64,000 nt of DNA from Elusimicrobia bacterium GWA2_61_42 (GTDB lineage: Bacteria > Elusimicrobiota > Elusimicrobia > Elusimicrobiales > UBA9959): contig MGTU01000014.1 of NCBI GenBank assembly GCA_001799615.1, positions 1 to 64,000 on the forward strand, read 5' to 3'. A program made the translations under genes and the position numbers. The notes under the pieces were generated by a model. The model was given only the letters and a program-made list of their open reading frames with translations, ran no database searches and was not told where the DNA came from. Below, piece by piece: positions 48,315 through 57,732 of the stretch; position 1 is the stretch's first letter; each line of letters opens with the position of its first letter.

Positions 48315-51188
48315 ATGAAAAACCGATTTGCCTTGTTGTTTTTGCTGCTGGGTATTGCGGGCATTCCCTCCATATTTGCCGCCGAGTCCCCGGCGGAAGC
48401 AGTACAAGCCGTCTTGGCCGGTTTCTCAAACGGTGACGTCACTCCGCTTATTTCCAGATTGAGCGATATCGACAGAAAAGAATTTTCCGGCCTCAGTTCC
48501 AGCCCCGGCCTGCAGTTCATAAAAGACAACCTGAACCTGCCCCCGGAAACCACAAAGAATTGGGGAGAGTATGAGTACGGGATCGCCAACGATTACATCC
48601 GCAACATGGGTGTCGTTAAGACGAAAAAAGACGCGGCACTTGCGAAAGCCTACCGGGACGCTTTTATAAAAGACCAATGGGTCCAGGGCAACTACTCCGA
48701 AGTAGACCTTGTCTTCCCTCTGAACACCTTTAAGTATTCCCCTGGACTTATCCGTTTTGTTCTATACAAAGAAGCGGGAACATGGAAGATATCACATTTC
48801 GGGAGTGTATTCATGACCGCCGCCATGGCGGTACCCATGGGTGGAGCAAACCCTTTTATAATCGGCGATTATGCGGATTTCTGCTTTAGTTACATCTACG
48901 GGGAAACCTTCGCGTCTATCCAATTCGGATCCCCAACATTAAAAAGATTATCAATCTCCCGCCAGCTCAAAAACGCATACTCAGCGACCGCGGCGAAGGC
49001 GGCCGAGTATATCGCTTCTGGCGGCACAGCTTCACTCGGCAAAGGACGAAGAAAAGAATTAATATACGACGAAAAAGGAAAACCTGTTGGGGAAATGAAA
49101 TATGATTTCTCGCACAAGAGATCAGAAAAAAACCCCTATTTTGCCAGGCCCCCAAAGATTCAGCTCGCCATGCTAAGAAACCCTTTCATGGCATCTTGGC
49201 TCGCTTACGAGCATTTCGCGGACAAACATAAGGCCGATACCACCCTGGCGGCACGAGCCATGGCACTTTCCGGGGAAGCTTACGCAAACGCCGGCCATTA
49301 TGAAAAAGCAGCCGAGGCTTATGAAGCCGCCGCACTCGGCCCGGACACAGGGGAACAACTAAAAGCAAAAAAAGCCCTCGCCGCCATTTACATGAATCAG
49401 CTCCGACAGCCCAAGAAAGCTGAGCAGCATCTACGGGACCTGGAAACCGCAGGCCAGATCCCGGATTACGATAAACTGGAAGTGTCCCCTCCTGAAACAC
49501 TAATTATCAGAACCGAGCCCGAAATGAAGCGGATAGCTGGTTTTGAACTGGGCGCCGACAAGGAAACTGTTTACCTTTTGTATCATGAAAGCCACCACAA
49601 GGATTCCCCGCCATGGGTCGAAAGCACGGTGGTAGAATACCGCATAAACGGCTCCTCCAGGGTAATATCGTCCGAAAAGAATGAGCATGACCGGGGCGAC
49701 TCATCATTTTTTTATATAGGGAAGGGCGATGACGGTTTATGGATTTATGGCGTAGAAGGAGCTGGCTACAAAATAAATTATTCCGGGGAACTATTAAAAT
49801 ATTTCTCTGACGTCGCCCATAATTTGGATTACTCGCCTAATCCGACCAAACCGCACAAAGCCAGCAATGTTTCTATCAGAGGTCTATTGTCGGCCGATGG
49901 CCTTGTTTACACCATGGGAGACTTTCGGGACTACAGGGGGATGAAAGAAACCGCGTTTTCAGGAATACGGATATTTAACGAAACTACCGGTAAAGGAAAA
50001 GCAGGGATTATAGAAGAAAAAAAGTATTACATGTGCGACATCCGCAAACGGGCAGAGAAAGTCTCCGTAGCCAGCGCCGACATTGAGGAAATTTTGGTAT
50101 ATGACATGAAAAACCTCAAGCGCAAATATTTAAAGGGGGAACCGCCCTCCAGCAGCCTCACCGCAGCAGAAAACCTATCTTCCGACCACGAAGGGAACCT
50201 TTATGTCTCTCTATCCGACAGAAAGGTTTTCATTTTCTCAAAAGACGGAAAGAAACTGCGGGAATTCGACACCGGAGATATTCTACCGCTGCACATATCT
50301 GTGGACGGGGGAAAAAATATCTACTTAGCGGGGCCGGTCGGTGACGGAAAAACTGCCGGAATACGGGCATTCTCAAATACTGGAGCAAAACTAGGCAGTT
50401 TTGACTTTGAGACTCCAGAACAGGGCGATGGCCGATTCTTCGTACGAAACCTTCAGGTCACTGATAAAGGGACTATTTATGTAAACATTGGCAATTCTGA
50501 GATACGCCGCTATAACATTCGCGGCAAGGAGTTGGATCGCTGGAAAAACAAGTTCCGGGGAAACATCCAGCTGGCACCGGATAACGTCCGAGATTCTCTC
50601 TATATATTCGCCGCCCGCGACACCTTTCACTATAACGGAGCAGCTACGGAAAAGCTTCCTACTACCCACATGTCATACACCTATATGGCCCAAATGAGCG
50701 GCGATTCAAAAGGCCTTGTCCATGGCCTCGATTTCAACTCCGGGGTGTTCCTCCTTGACCCCCAAAATGGAAAGCCGGAGTTTAAGTCGGCCAATGCCAA
50801 AAACATGAGCTTGGCAAGCAACAAAATGGCGGTCGACACAAGCGATAACCTGTGGGCTTTAAGCGGCCCAATATTGCGCAAACTGTCACCCGAGGGAAAA
50901 GAGCTGGTAAACATAAAAGTAAACGGCCGAAAAATCCGCGGACCAATAAGCATAGATTATGACGCCTGGGGGAATTTCATAGTGGCCGACAGGAACAACA
51001 ACCGGCTGATACGCTATAACAAAAAGGGCGAAACAATATCCGATATTGATGTGTCTAAATTTACGGACGGGATAGACAAGATCCGCGTGGACAAACACAA
51101 CAATCTCTACCTATTCCGTGGTGATTTATGGGGCGGAAGAAAAGAGGTCTTGTTCCGCTTTAACGGTCTATTCAGTCAGGAGAACTGA
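48315..51188 (+). CDS. Large exported protein with TPR-like and NHL-like repeats, compositionally foreign
   Basis: 957 residues with a signal peptide (MKNRFALLFLLLGIAGIPSI, cut near IFAAES). A helical TPR-like part is at about 310-380 (DTTLAARAMALSGEAYANAG; YEKAAEAYEAAAL). The rest is beta-rich, and the C-terminal ~250 residues look like a propeller of NHL-type strands (DTSDNLWALSGPILRKLS; VADRNNNRLIRYNKKG; RVDKHNNLYLF). Probably an extracellular sensor or polymer-binding protein; function unknown. Its GC content and codon use are clearly lower than those of every neighbour, so it may have been acquired recently. RBS GGGGG. TATAAT (48291-48296) upstream. Confidence 0.75.
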   Translation: MKNRFALLFLLLGIAGIPSIFAAESPAEAVQAVLAGFSNGDVTPLISRLSDIDRKEFSGLSSSPGLQFIKDNLNLPPETTKNWGEYEYGIANDYIRNMGVVKTKKDAALAKAYRDAFIKDQWVQGNYSEVDLVFPLNTFKYSPGLIRFVLYKEAGTWKISHFGSVFMTAAMAVPMGGANPFIIGDYADFCFSYIYGETFASIQFGSPTLKRLSISRQLKNAYSATAAKAAEYIASGGTASLGKGRRKELIYDEKGKPVGEMKYDFSHKRSEKNPYFARPPKIQLAMLRNPFMASWLAYEHFADKHKADTTLAARAMALSGEAYANAGHYEKAAEAYEAAALGPDTGEQLKAKKALAAIYMNQLRQPKKAEQHLRDLETAGQIPDYDKLEVSPPETLIIRTEPEMKRIAGFELGADKETVYLLYHESHHKDSPPWVESTVVEYRINGSSRVISSEKNEHDRGDSSFFYIGKGDDGLWIYGVEGAGYKINYSGELLKYFSDVAHNLDYSPNPTKPHKASNVSIRGLLSADGLVYTMGDFRDYRGMKETAFSGIRIFNETTGKGKAGIIEEKKYYMCDIRKRAEKVSVASADIEEILVYDMKNLKRKYLKGEPPSSSLTAAENLSSDHEGNLYVSLSDRKVFIFSKDGKKLREFDTGDILPLHISVDGGKNIYLAGPVGDGKTAGIRAFSNTGAKLGSFDFETPEQGDGRFFVRNLQVTDKGTIYVNIGNSEIRRYNIRGKELDRWKNKFRGNIQLAPDNVRDSLYIFAARDTFHYNGAATEKLPTTHMSYTYMAQMSGDSKGLVHGLDFNSGVFLLDPQNGKPEFKSANAKNMSLASNKMAVDTSDNLWALSGPILRKLSPEGKELVNIKVNGRKIRGPISIDYDAWGNFIVADRNNNRLIRYNKKGETISDIDVSKFTDGIDKIRVDKHNNLYLFRGDLWGGRKEVLFRFNGLFSQEN

Positions 51189-51203
51189 TCTTTCAAGCCA
51201 TCC

Positions 51204-51234
51204 GAGATGGCGCAGCTGGCCTAATTGCCATCTC
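51204..51234. other. Inverted repeat after the 957-residue gene
   Basis: GAGATGGC (51204-51211) and GCCATCTC (51227-51234) with a 15-base loop and no T run. It lies between convergent genes and could be a weak terminator or RNA-stability stem. Confidence 0.35.
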
Positions 51235-51247
51235 TAGGTCTTATAGC

Positions 51248-53014
51248 TCAAAGCGTGGAACTACGCAGGAAGCGGCGGGCTATGTCCGCCGCGGAGAGGT
51301 GGAACAGGGTGGGGCGCCCGTGCGGGCAATGGTAGCCGTCCTTGGCTTTCTTCAGGTCTTCCATCAGCCGCAAAGCTTCCTGCGGCTTCACGAAATCGTG
51401 CGCTTTTATCGACTTCTTGCAGGCCATGGTGGCGATGACGCTCCGCTTTATGTCCTCGGCGGCCTTTTGCGGCTCGCCCAGCACTTCCGACAGGTAGCCC
51501 AGGAACTCGGAGAAAGCGGGCTGGGTAAAATAGAACAGCGCCGGGGCGGCGCGCAGCAGCGCCACGGCCGGGCCGCGCTGGTCTATTTCGAAACCGGCGG
51601 TCTTCATCCAGTCGCGCCACTTGAGCACCGTTTCCATCTGGGAGCGCGACAGTTCCGCTTCCAGGGGCACCAGCAAAGGCTGCACCCGTATGGTCCCCCT
51701 GGAAAATTCTTCCAGGTATTTCTCGAACAACACCCGCTCCTGCGCCGCGTGCTGGTCCACCACCAGCAGGCCGGCTTCGCACTCGAATAAAAGGTAGCTC
51801 TTGGCCAGCTGGCCGAGATAGTGCAGGTCCTTGCCGCGCCAGTCGGCGGGAGCGGACTGGCTTTCGGCCGCGGCGGCGGCGCCGGGCAGGTCGAAAAGGC
51901 TGCCGGTCTCGGCGGCCGGGGAGGGAGGCGCGGCGGCCTCGCGGTAGGCGGGCAGGTCCGGGGCCGAGAACTTGTTCTCGCCGGCCGGCGCGGCCAGCTG
52001 CACGGAGGCCGTCTGCTTTTTCAGCAGCTCCTCGTAAATGGTGTTGGAAACGGTCTTGAAGATCTCGTTCTCGCCGGAGAACTTCACGTCCCGCTTCTGC
52101 GGGTGGATATTGGCGTCGAAAGCGCCGGGGTCCAGCTCCAGGAACAGCGCGCACGACGGGTGCTTGCCGGCCAGCATATGGCCGTAGCCGCGGTAAAAGG
52201 CCTGGCGCAGCAGCGCCGAATTAACGGGCCGGCGGTTGACGAAGAAATGCTGGTTGGCGCGCGTGGCGCCCAGGGCGTCGGGCCTGGAAACGAAACCGTA
52301 GACGGCCATGCCGGCGGCCTTGCCTTCCACGCGGGCCATCCCGGAATAAACGGCCTTGCCGAAAATGACGGCCGCGCGGTTCTTGAGGTTCTCCCACAGG
52401 CCGCCGGGCAGCACCGGCAGCGCCAGGTTCTCGGCGCCGTCTATGGACAGCCGGAAAGCCGTGCCCAAATTGGCCAGGGCGGCCTCTTCCACGGTCTTTA
52501 TCAGCTGGGCGCGCTCGGCCGTGTCGCTTTTCATGAACTTGGCGCGGGCCGGGGTGTTGAAGAACAGGTCGGCCGCCTCGATGGTGGTGCCTTTTACCGG
52601 CGCGGCGGGCACTTCGGCCACTACATGGCCGCCTTCGCCTTCTATGCCGTAGCCGGAAGCCGCCCCGGCCTGGCAGGAGAACAGCTTAAGGCGGGAGACG
52701 GCGAAAATGGAATAAAGCGCTTCGCCGCGGAAACCGAAAGTGGCCAGGGAATAAAGGTCGTCGAAAACGTTGAGCTTGCTGGTAGCGTGCCGGCTCAGGG
52801 CCAGGCGCAGATCTTCGCGGTCCATGCCGCGCCCGTCGTCGTGCACGCGGATGAGGCCGCGGCCGGCCTTTTGAAGGTCTATCTCTATCTTCGAGGCGCC
52901 GGCGTCCAAAGAATTCTCTATCAGTTCCTTGAGCACGGAAGCGGGGCGCTCGATAACCTCGCCGGCGGCGATCTTGGAGACTACGTCTTCAGGCAGAACT
53001 TTTATTTCCGGCAT
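51248..53014 (-). CDS. mutL: DNA mismatch repair protein MutL
   Basis: 588 residues from ATG 53014 (MPEIKVLPEDVVSKIAAGEV) with GAGGA upstream; the longer open frame above it does not look like MutL. GHKL ATPase motifs: LIENSLDAGA, DDGRGM, SRHATSK, FRGEAL. The C-terminal domain has DQHAAQERVLFE, the metal-site motif of endonuclease-type MutL, and HCPHGRPT, so it probably nicks DNA itself, as expected when MutH is absent. mutS is 2 kb away on the same strand. Confidence 0.96.
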   Translation of the reverse strand: MPEIKVLPEDVVSKIAAGEVIERPASVLKELIENSLDAGASKIEIDLQKAGRGLIRVHDDGRGMDREDLRLALSRHATSKLNVFDDLYSLATFGFRGEALYSIFAVSRLKLFSCQAGAASGYGIEGEGGHVVAEVPAAPVKGTTIEAADLFFNTPARAKFMKSDTAERAQLIKTVEEAALANLGTAFRLSIDGAENLALPVLPGGLWENLKNRAAVIFGKAVYSGMARVEGKAAGMAVYGFVSRPDALGATRANQHFFVNRRPVNSALLRQAFYRGYGHMLAGKHPSCALFLELDPGAFDANIHPQKRDVKFSGENEIFKTVSNTIYEELLKKQTASVQLAAPAGENKFSAPDLPAYREAAAPPSPAAETGSLFDLPGAAAAAESQSAPADWRGKDLHYLGQLAKSYLLFECEAGLLVVDQHAAQERVLFEKYLEEFSRGTIRVQPLLVPLEAELSRSQMETVLKWRDWMKTAGFEIDQRGPAVALLRAAPALFYFTQPAFSEFLGYLSEVLGEPQKAAEDIKRSVIATMACKKSIKAHDFVKPQEALRLMEDLKKAKDGYHCPHGRPTLFHLSAADIARRFLRSSTL

Positions 53015-53043
53015 ATTATCCTCAAATTTTACTTTATTTGGGC

Positions 53044-53775
53044 TCAACTGAGCCGGACAAGGGAAACCGCGATGTTTATCATGGAGTGCAGGAAGATATT
53101 GACCGGGAGACGCCGCTCCTTCTCGTAAGTATAGCCCAGCAGCAGGCCTACCGGGAACACCAGCAGCGCCGCGGAAAGATGGGTAGCGGCGAACAGCGCG
53201 CTGGAAACCAGCAGCGCCGGCAGGAAAGCCATTTTTTTCCTGAAAGAAACGTACATAAGCCGGCGGAAAAAAAGTTCCTCTCCCAGGGGGCCCAGGGCGC
53301 ATACCGAAAGAAAAAGAAAGACCGCCCTCCAAGGAGAGGCCAGCACCGCCGCTTTGGCTATTTCATATTTGCCGTCACCCGCGGATATCGAGGCCAGAAC
53401 GGCCTCCGGAGGTTTGCCCGACAGATAGATGAACAGCAGGACCGAGGCGACGATGGCGGCGATTATGAGCAGGTAGCCGCCGAAATATTTCAGCGCGGTT
53501 CTCAGGTCGCGCGCCGCGCCGGCGCTCCAGTCCCGCCAGGCGGCGGCGAAGTCTACGCCGCGCTCTTTCAGCACCTGCGCGCAAAGCAGCGCGAAAATGG
53601 AACCGTTGAAAAAACTCGCTATCTCCAGGGTGCTCAGGCCGAGCAGGCTGTTAACGGTCAGGTTAACGGTGACGGAAGCGGCCACGGCGCAAAAGGTGCC
53701 GAACAGGAATATCGCCAGCAAGTGCTTGTAGGAATCGCAGGCGATGAGGCCGGCGAAAGGATTTGTTTTGTCCAT
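53044..53775 (-). CDS. CPBP-family intramembrane metalloprotease
   Basis: 243 residues, about eight helices. Catalytic motifs of the CAAX/CPBP family: GPLGEELFFRRLMY (EExxxR), FAATH with a conserved His, and HSMIN near the end. Natural substrates in bacteria are mostly unknown; some modulate immunity or prenyl-like processing. It lies between mutL and a terminator, so it may be transcribed with mutL. Confidence 0.85.
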   Translation of the reverse strand: MDKTNPFAGLIACDSYKHLLAIFLFGTFCAVAASVTVNLTVNSLLGLSTLEIASFFNGSIFALLCAQVLKERGVDFAAAWRDWSAGAARDLRTALKYFGGYLLIIAAIVASVLLFIYLSGKPPEAVLASISAGDGKYEIAKAAVLASPWRAVFLFLSVCALGPLGEELFFRRLMYVSFRKKMAFLPALLVSSALFAATHLSAALLVFPVGLLLGYTYEKERRLPVNIFLHSMINIAVSLVRLS

Positions 53776-53806
53776 AAAAATAAACCCGGGCGCGGGACCC
53801 GGGTTT
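53774..53806 (-). terminator. Terminator of the five-repeat protein gene
   Basis: Minus-strand stem AAACCCGGG / CCCGGGTTT with a 7-base loop and an ATTTTTA run. It lies 18 bases after the stop of 53825. Confidence 0.85.
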
Positions 53807-53824
53807 AGCGCGGCGCGTACTTGG

Positions 53825-54994
53825 CTAGCGCGGCAAAGGGCCGGGATAGGCGGGCTGGCCGGCCTTGGCCACGTAATCTATGGCATAGGTGAAACTGCCC
53901 AGTTCGCCGGTTACCGCCGTGCCCACCACGCCCAGGCCGGCGGCGTTAAAGGCGGCCGCTTTCTCGTCCAGGGCCTTTTTGGCCTCGCTGTCGAAGGTGT
54001 AGGTCTCGGGGGCCTGGTAGGTCTCTATGGCCACGGAAGGAACGACGCCTCCCTGCTGGTAAATATTGCCCACCAGGTAATCCACGCTGTAGGAATAGTC
54101 GCGGCCTTCGGGCCTGACCACGGCGGACAGCGCCGGGGCGCCGGCTTTAGAGAAAGCCGGCAGGGCGGCCTTGGAGGCCTTCAGCGCCTCGCTGTCAAAG
54201 GTGAAAGTTTCGCGGGAATCGTAGCGGGCCACGGAATACTGGGGCCGCGCGCCGTATTTATTGGTCTTGATGACGAATTCCACTTCCACGGCGTAGTCCC
54301 CGTCGGGGCGGCTGACGGCTTTGCCGCGCAGGGCCGGCACGCCGGCGGCTTTGAGCAGGGCCACATAGGCGGGCACGTTCTTTTCGGCCTCGCTCTCGAA
54401 AGTGAACTTGCCGCCGGTAAACTTCTCGAACTTGACATCGTACTCCTGCGTGGGCCGCAGCAGGTTCTTTACCAGGTAATCCACGGCGAAGGCGCTGTCG
54501 TTGCCGGCCTCGTAAAGGTAGGACCCCAGCACCGGCAGTTTGGCGGCGCGGAAATTGGCGGCGCAGGCCTTCATGGCTTCCGCGGCTTCGGTTTCGCGCC
54601 AGTAGGAGGCGCCGTTCTTATAGGTTTCGACGATGACCGCGGGAGGCAGAGCGGCGCCGTTCTTGACGGTGGGAAGATAATCGATGACGAAGGAATAATC
54701 GTTGCCCAGTTCCACCACGCGGCCGCCCAGGGTGGTGACGCCGGCGGCTTTAAGCGCGTTCAGGCGCGCGGCCAGGCCTGCGGCAGCTTCGTTCTCGAAG
54801 GTGAATTCCTCGTCGGTGGCGTAGCTGGCGATAGTGACGCCGGGGGGAACGACGGGAGCGGGGCGGGAAGGCTCGGCGGTCTTTACCGGCGGGAGATCGC
54901 CCAGCCGGGCGGCGTCGAGGCTGAAAGCCTGCGAAAAAGAAGGGCAGCTGAAAGCTAGCAGCGAAAAACCGGCGAGCGTGAGTGCTTTGAACAT
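53825..54994 (-). CDS. Exported protein made of five ~67-residue tandem repeats
   Basis: 389 residues from ATG 54994 (GGGAGG upstream; the in-frame start 17 codons earlier spoils the signal). Signal peptide about 1-22 (FSCPSFSQA). After a proline-rich linker, five repeats begin near residues 63, 130, 196, 263 and 331. Each has an aromatic FTF[E/D]SEA-type helix start, a helix of about 18 residues ending AAGV/KAG, then strands containing DYSY.VDYLV. Repeat 2 is the most diverged (SYWRETEAAEA) and repeat 3 has EVEFVI in place of the VDYLV strand. I do not recognise the unit; function unknown. Confidence 0.75.
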   Translation of the reverse strand: MFKALTLAGFSLLAFSCPSFSQAFSLDAARLGDLPPVKTAEPSRPAPVVPPGVTIASYATDEEFTFENEAAAGLAARLNALKAAGVTTLGGRVVELGNDYSFVIDYLPTVKNGAALPPAVIVETYKNGASYWRETEAAEAMKACAANFRAAKLPVLGSYLYEAGNDSAFAVDYLVKNLLRPTQEYDVKFEKFTGGKFTFESEAEKNVPAYVALLKAAGVPALRGKAVSRPDGDYAVEVEFVIKTNKYGARPQYSVARYDSRETFTFDSEALKASKAALPAFSKAGAPALSAVVRPEGRDYSYSVDYLVGNIYQQGGVVPSVAIETYQAPETYTFDSEAKKALDEKAAAFNAAGLGVVGTAVTGELGSFTYAIDYVAKAGQPAYPGPLPR

Positions 54995-55102
54995 TGGGCC
55001 TCCCTGAACTATATATATTCTATTAACTAAGCCGGGCCGCCACATGGGCCAAAAGGCCGTATATTTAGTGGGTCCTATGCCCGCGGCCGGGGGGCGCGCC
55101 GC

Positions 55103-57691
55103 CTAGTTGGTGGTCTTAAGCCTTTTTTTCCAGTCGGAAATGGCGGCCAAAGCCGACAGCGGGGTCATATTGTCGGTATCGCACATTTTTACCTCGTCCA
55201 GCACGGGATGGCTGGAGAAAATAGGGAACAGGGGGGTCTGGTTCTCGTCCGAGGCCGCCACCTGGATATTCCCCTTGGTCTCGAGGGTGCGCAGGATCTC
55301 CCGCGCGCGCTGAATGGCGGAATCGGGCAGCCCGGCCAGCTGAGCCACGTGGATGCCGTAGGATTTGTCGGCCGGGCCCGGGCCTATCTTGTGCAGGAAG
55401 ACCACCTCGGTCTTGCCGAGGGCGTTGGTCCATTCCTTCACCGAGATATTGCAGTTCTTGATGCCGGAGAACTTCTCGGCCAGCTCGGTCAGCTCGAAAT
55501 AATGGGTGGCGAACAGCACCTTGGGCCCGCCTTCGGGCTTGTAGAGGTGCTCCACCACGGCCCAGGCGATGGAGATGCCGTCGAAAGTGGAAGTGCCGCG
55601 GCCCACCTCGTCGAGGAGGATGAGGCTGCGGGGCGTGGCCAGGCGCATGATGGCCGAGGTCTCGCGCATTTCCACCATAAAGGTGGATTCGCCGCGGGCC
55701 ATGCGGTCCTGCGCGCCTATGCGCGTCATGATGCGGTCCACCAGGCCGACCTCGGCGGCGCGGGCCGGCACGAAGGAGCCCATCTGCGCCATGATGACGG
55801 CGACGGCCGCCTGGCGCAGGTAAACGCTCTTGCCGCTCATGTTGGGGCCGGTGAGGATGATCACGCGGGCTTCGGCGCCGCCGATGTCCAGGTCGTTGGG
55901 GACGAAGGTTCCCGCCGGCAGAAAGCGCTCCACCGCCGGGTGGCGGCCTTCCTCTATCTTAAGTTCGTCGCCGGTGGTGACGCGGGGCCTTGAAAATTCA
56001 TAGCGCACGGCGCTTTCGGCCAGCGCGTAGAACACGTCCAGCTCGGCCGCTCCGGAGGCGAAGGTCTTCAGCTCGCCGAGGGAAGCGCGCACCTTTTCGC
56101 GCAGTTCTCCGAACAGGTGGGTCTCCAGCTTGGACATCTTCTCTTCGGCCCCGAGGATCTTGTTCTCGAGGGTCTTCAGCTCTTCCGTGATGTAGCGCTC
56201 TGCGTTCACCAGCGTCTGCTTGCGCACAAAATAATGCGGCACTTTGGAGGCCTGCGCCTTGGAGACCTCTATAAAGTAGCCGAAAACTCCGTTATAGCCC
56301 ACTTTCAGGGTGGCGATCTGCGTCTTTTCCTTCTCGCGCAGCTCGATGTCGGCCAGCAGCTTCTGGCTGTCCCGGCGCACCGCGCGCAGCTCGTCCAGCC
56401 CGGCGCTGTAGCCCTCGCAGATAACGCCGCCGTCGGACATCCTGGCGGGCGGGTTCTCCGCCAGCGCGCGCTCCAGCTCGGCGCGCAGCCCGTTGAGGGC
56501 GTGGGAAACGCCGTCCAGGCGCGAAGCCAGCTCGGGGGCGCGTTCGAAGAAGCCGCCGGTGCTCAAAAGCAGTTTAAGCCGGGGCAGCTGGCCCAAAGCC
56601 TTCCTGACCGCGGCCAGGTCCCTGGGGGAGGCGCTGAGGTTTATCACGCGGCCCAGCAGGCGCTCCACGTCCGGCACCTGCGCGAGGATGTCGCCCAGCT
56701 GCTCCCTGGCCTCGCGGCTCTCGGCGAGGAAAGCGGTAAAAGCCTGGCGGGAAAGGATCTCGCGGATGTCCGAAAGCGGCTCCAGGATCCAGCGCTTCAG
56801 CAGGCGGGAGCCCATGGAGGTCCTGGACTGGTCCAGCACGCCCCACAGGGTCTTGGAATCGTCGCCGTCCGGGGAAGCGACCAGTTCCAGCGTCTTTATG
56901 GCCGATTCGTCGAGCTGTAGGCGGTTGGCCGGCTCGTAATAAGAGGGCGAAAAAACCTCTTTAAGCCCGGGCTGGGTCTGGCGCACGTAGGACGTCACTT
57001 TCAGCGCGGTCCTCATGGCCAGCTTGTGGTTCTGCCAGACGGGCTGGGCTGCCCAGGCCGGCGGCGGGGCGTCGGCCCTGTTGTATTCGGTAATGACTAC
57101 CTGGCCGAAGCTGAGGCCGCGCCTGAGCAGCTCTTTGACGGTCTTGGTATCGGCCAGGATCTCGGCCGGTCCCGTCTTGGAAACGAAGGACGCCAGCTGG
57201 TACAGGTCGGGGTCGTTGAGGTTCTGCGTGGCCAGGAAGTCCCCGGTGGAGGCGTCGAAGGAAGCCAGGCCCCAGCCGACGATATCGATGTGCAGCGCCA
57301 CCAGGTAATTGGCGGCGCGGGGCCGCAGCAGCTCGTCCTCCACCACGGTGCCGGGGGTGATCAGGCGCACCACCTCGCGCTTGAAAAGCTTGGTCTTCTT
57401 CGCTTCGCCGTCGGCGGGGCCGGTCTGCTCGCAGATGGCCACCTTGTGGCCGGCGGCCAGCAGGCGGGCTATATAATTGGAAGCGGAATGATGCGGTACG
57501 CCGCACATGGGCACGCTCTGGCGGGCGGTCAGCGTAAGGCCCAGCTCCGCGCTGGCGATCTTGGCGTCTTCGAAGAACATCTCGTAGAAGTCGCCCAGGC
57601 GGAAAAAAAGCAGCGCGTGCGGGTAGGCGTTCTTCAGCGCCTGGTACTGCTGCATCAAAGGGGTTTCCGGGGTTTCTATCTGTTGGGTCAT
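55103..57691 (-). CDS. mutS: DNA mismatch repair protein MutS
   Basis: 862 residues. Mismatch recognition F-x-E in RLGDFYEMFFEDA (about 32-44), QTGPADG, connector and lever domains, then the ABC ATPase: ILTGPNMSGKSVYLRQ (Walker A, about 614-629), DEVGRGTSTFDG and ATHYFELTEL. The length and layout are canonical for MutS1. It works with the MutL at 51248. It starts 41 bases before the dusB stop on the same strand. Confidence 0.98.
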   Translation of the reverse strand: MTQQIETPETPLMQQYQALKNAYPHALLFFRLGDFYEMFFEDAKIASAELGLTLTARQSVPMCGVPHHSASNYIARLLAAGHKVAICEQTGPADGEAKKTKLFKREVVRLITPGTVVEDELLRPRAANYLVALHIDIVGWGLASFDASTGDFLATQNLNDPDLYQLASFVSKTGPAEILADTKTVKELLRRGLSFGQVVITEYNRADAPPPAWAAQPVWQNHKLAMRTALKVTSYVRQTQPGLKEVFSPSYYEPANRLQLDESAIKTLELVASPDGDDSKTLWGVLDQSRTSMGSRLLKRWILEPLSDIREILSRQAFTAFLAESREAREQLGDILAQVPDVERLLGRVINLSASPRDLAAVRKALGQLPRLKLLLSTGGFFERAPELASRLDGVSHALNGLRAELERALAENPPARMSDGGVICEGYSAGLDELRAVRRDSQKLLADIELREKEKTQIATLKVGYNGVFGYFIEVSKAQASKVPHYFVRKQTLVNAERYITEELKTLENKILGAEEKMSKLETHLFGELREKVRASLGELKTFASGAAELDVFYALAESAVRYEFSRPRVTTGDELKIEEGRHPAVERFLPAGTFVPNDLDIGGAEARVIILTGPNMSGKSVYLRQAAVAVIMAQMGSFVPARAAEVGLVDRIMTRIGAQDRMARGESTFMVEMRETSAIMRLATPRSLILLDEVGRGTSTFDGISIAWAVVEHLYKPEGGPKVLFATHYFELTELAEKFSGIKNCNISVKEWTNALGKTEVVFLHKIGPGPADKSYGIHVAQLAGLPDSAIQRAREILRTLETKGNIQVAASDENQTPLFPIFSSHPVLDEVKMCDTDNMTPLSALAAISDWKKRLKTTN

Positions 57692-57732
57692 AAATCAGTC
57701 CGGCAAAGCGGTAAAGGGGAAGACCGGCGGGT

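Noticed and set aside
51189..51247. tRNA-like or attachment site after the foreign gene
   Set aside because: Only one stem of 8 bases is present and there is no second copy of the sequence at the 5' side of the gene.
53015..53332. N-terminal extension of MutL by 106 residues
   Set aside because: The family N-terminus and ribosome site are at 53014, and the extension overlaps the CPBP protease gene.
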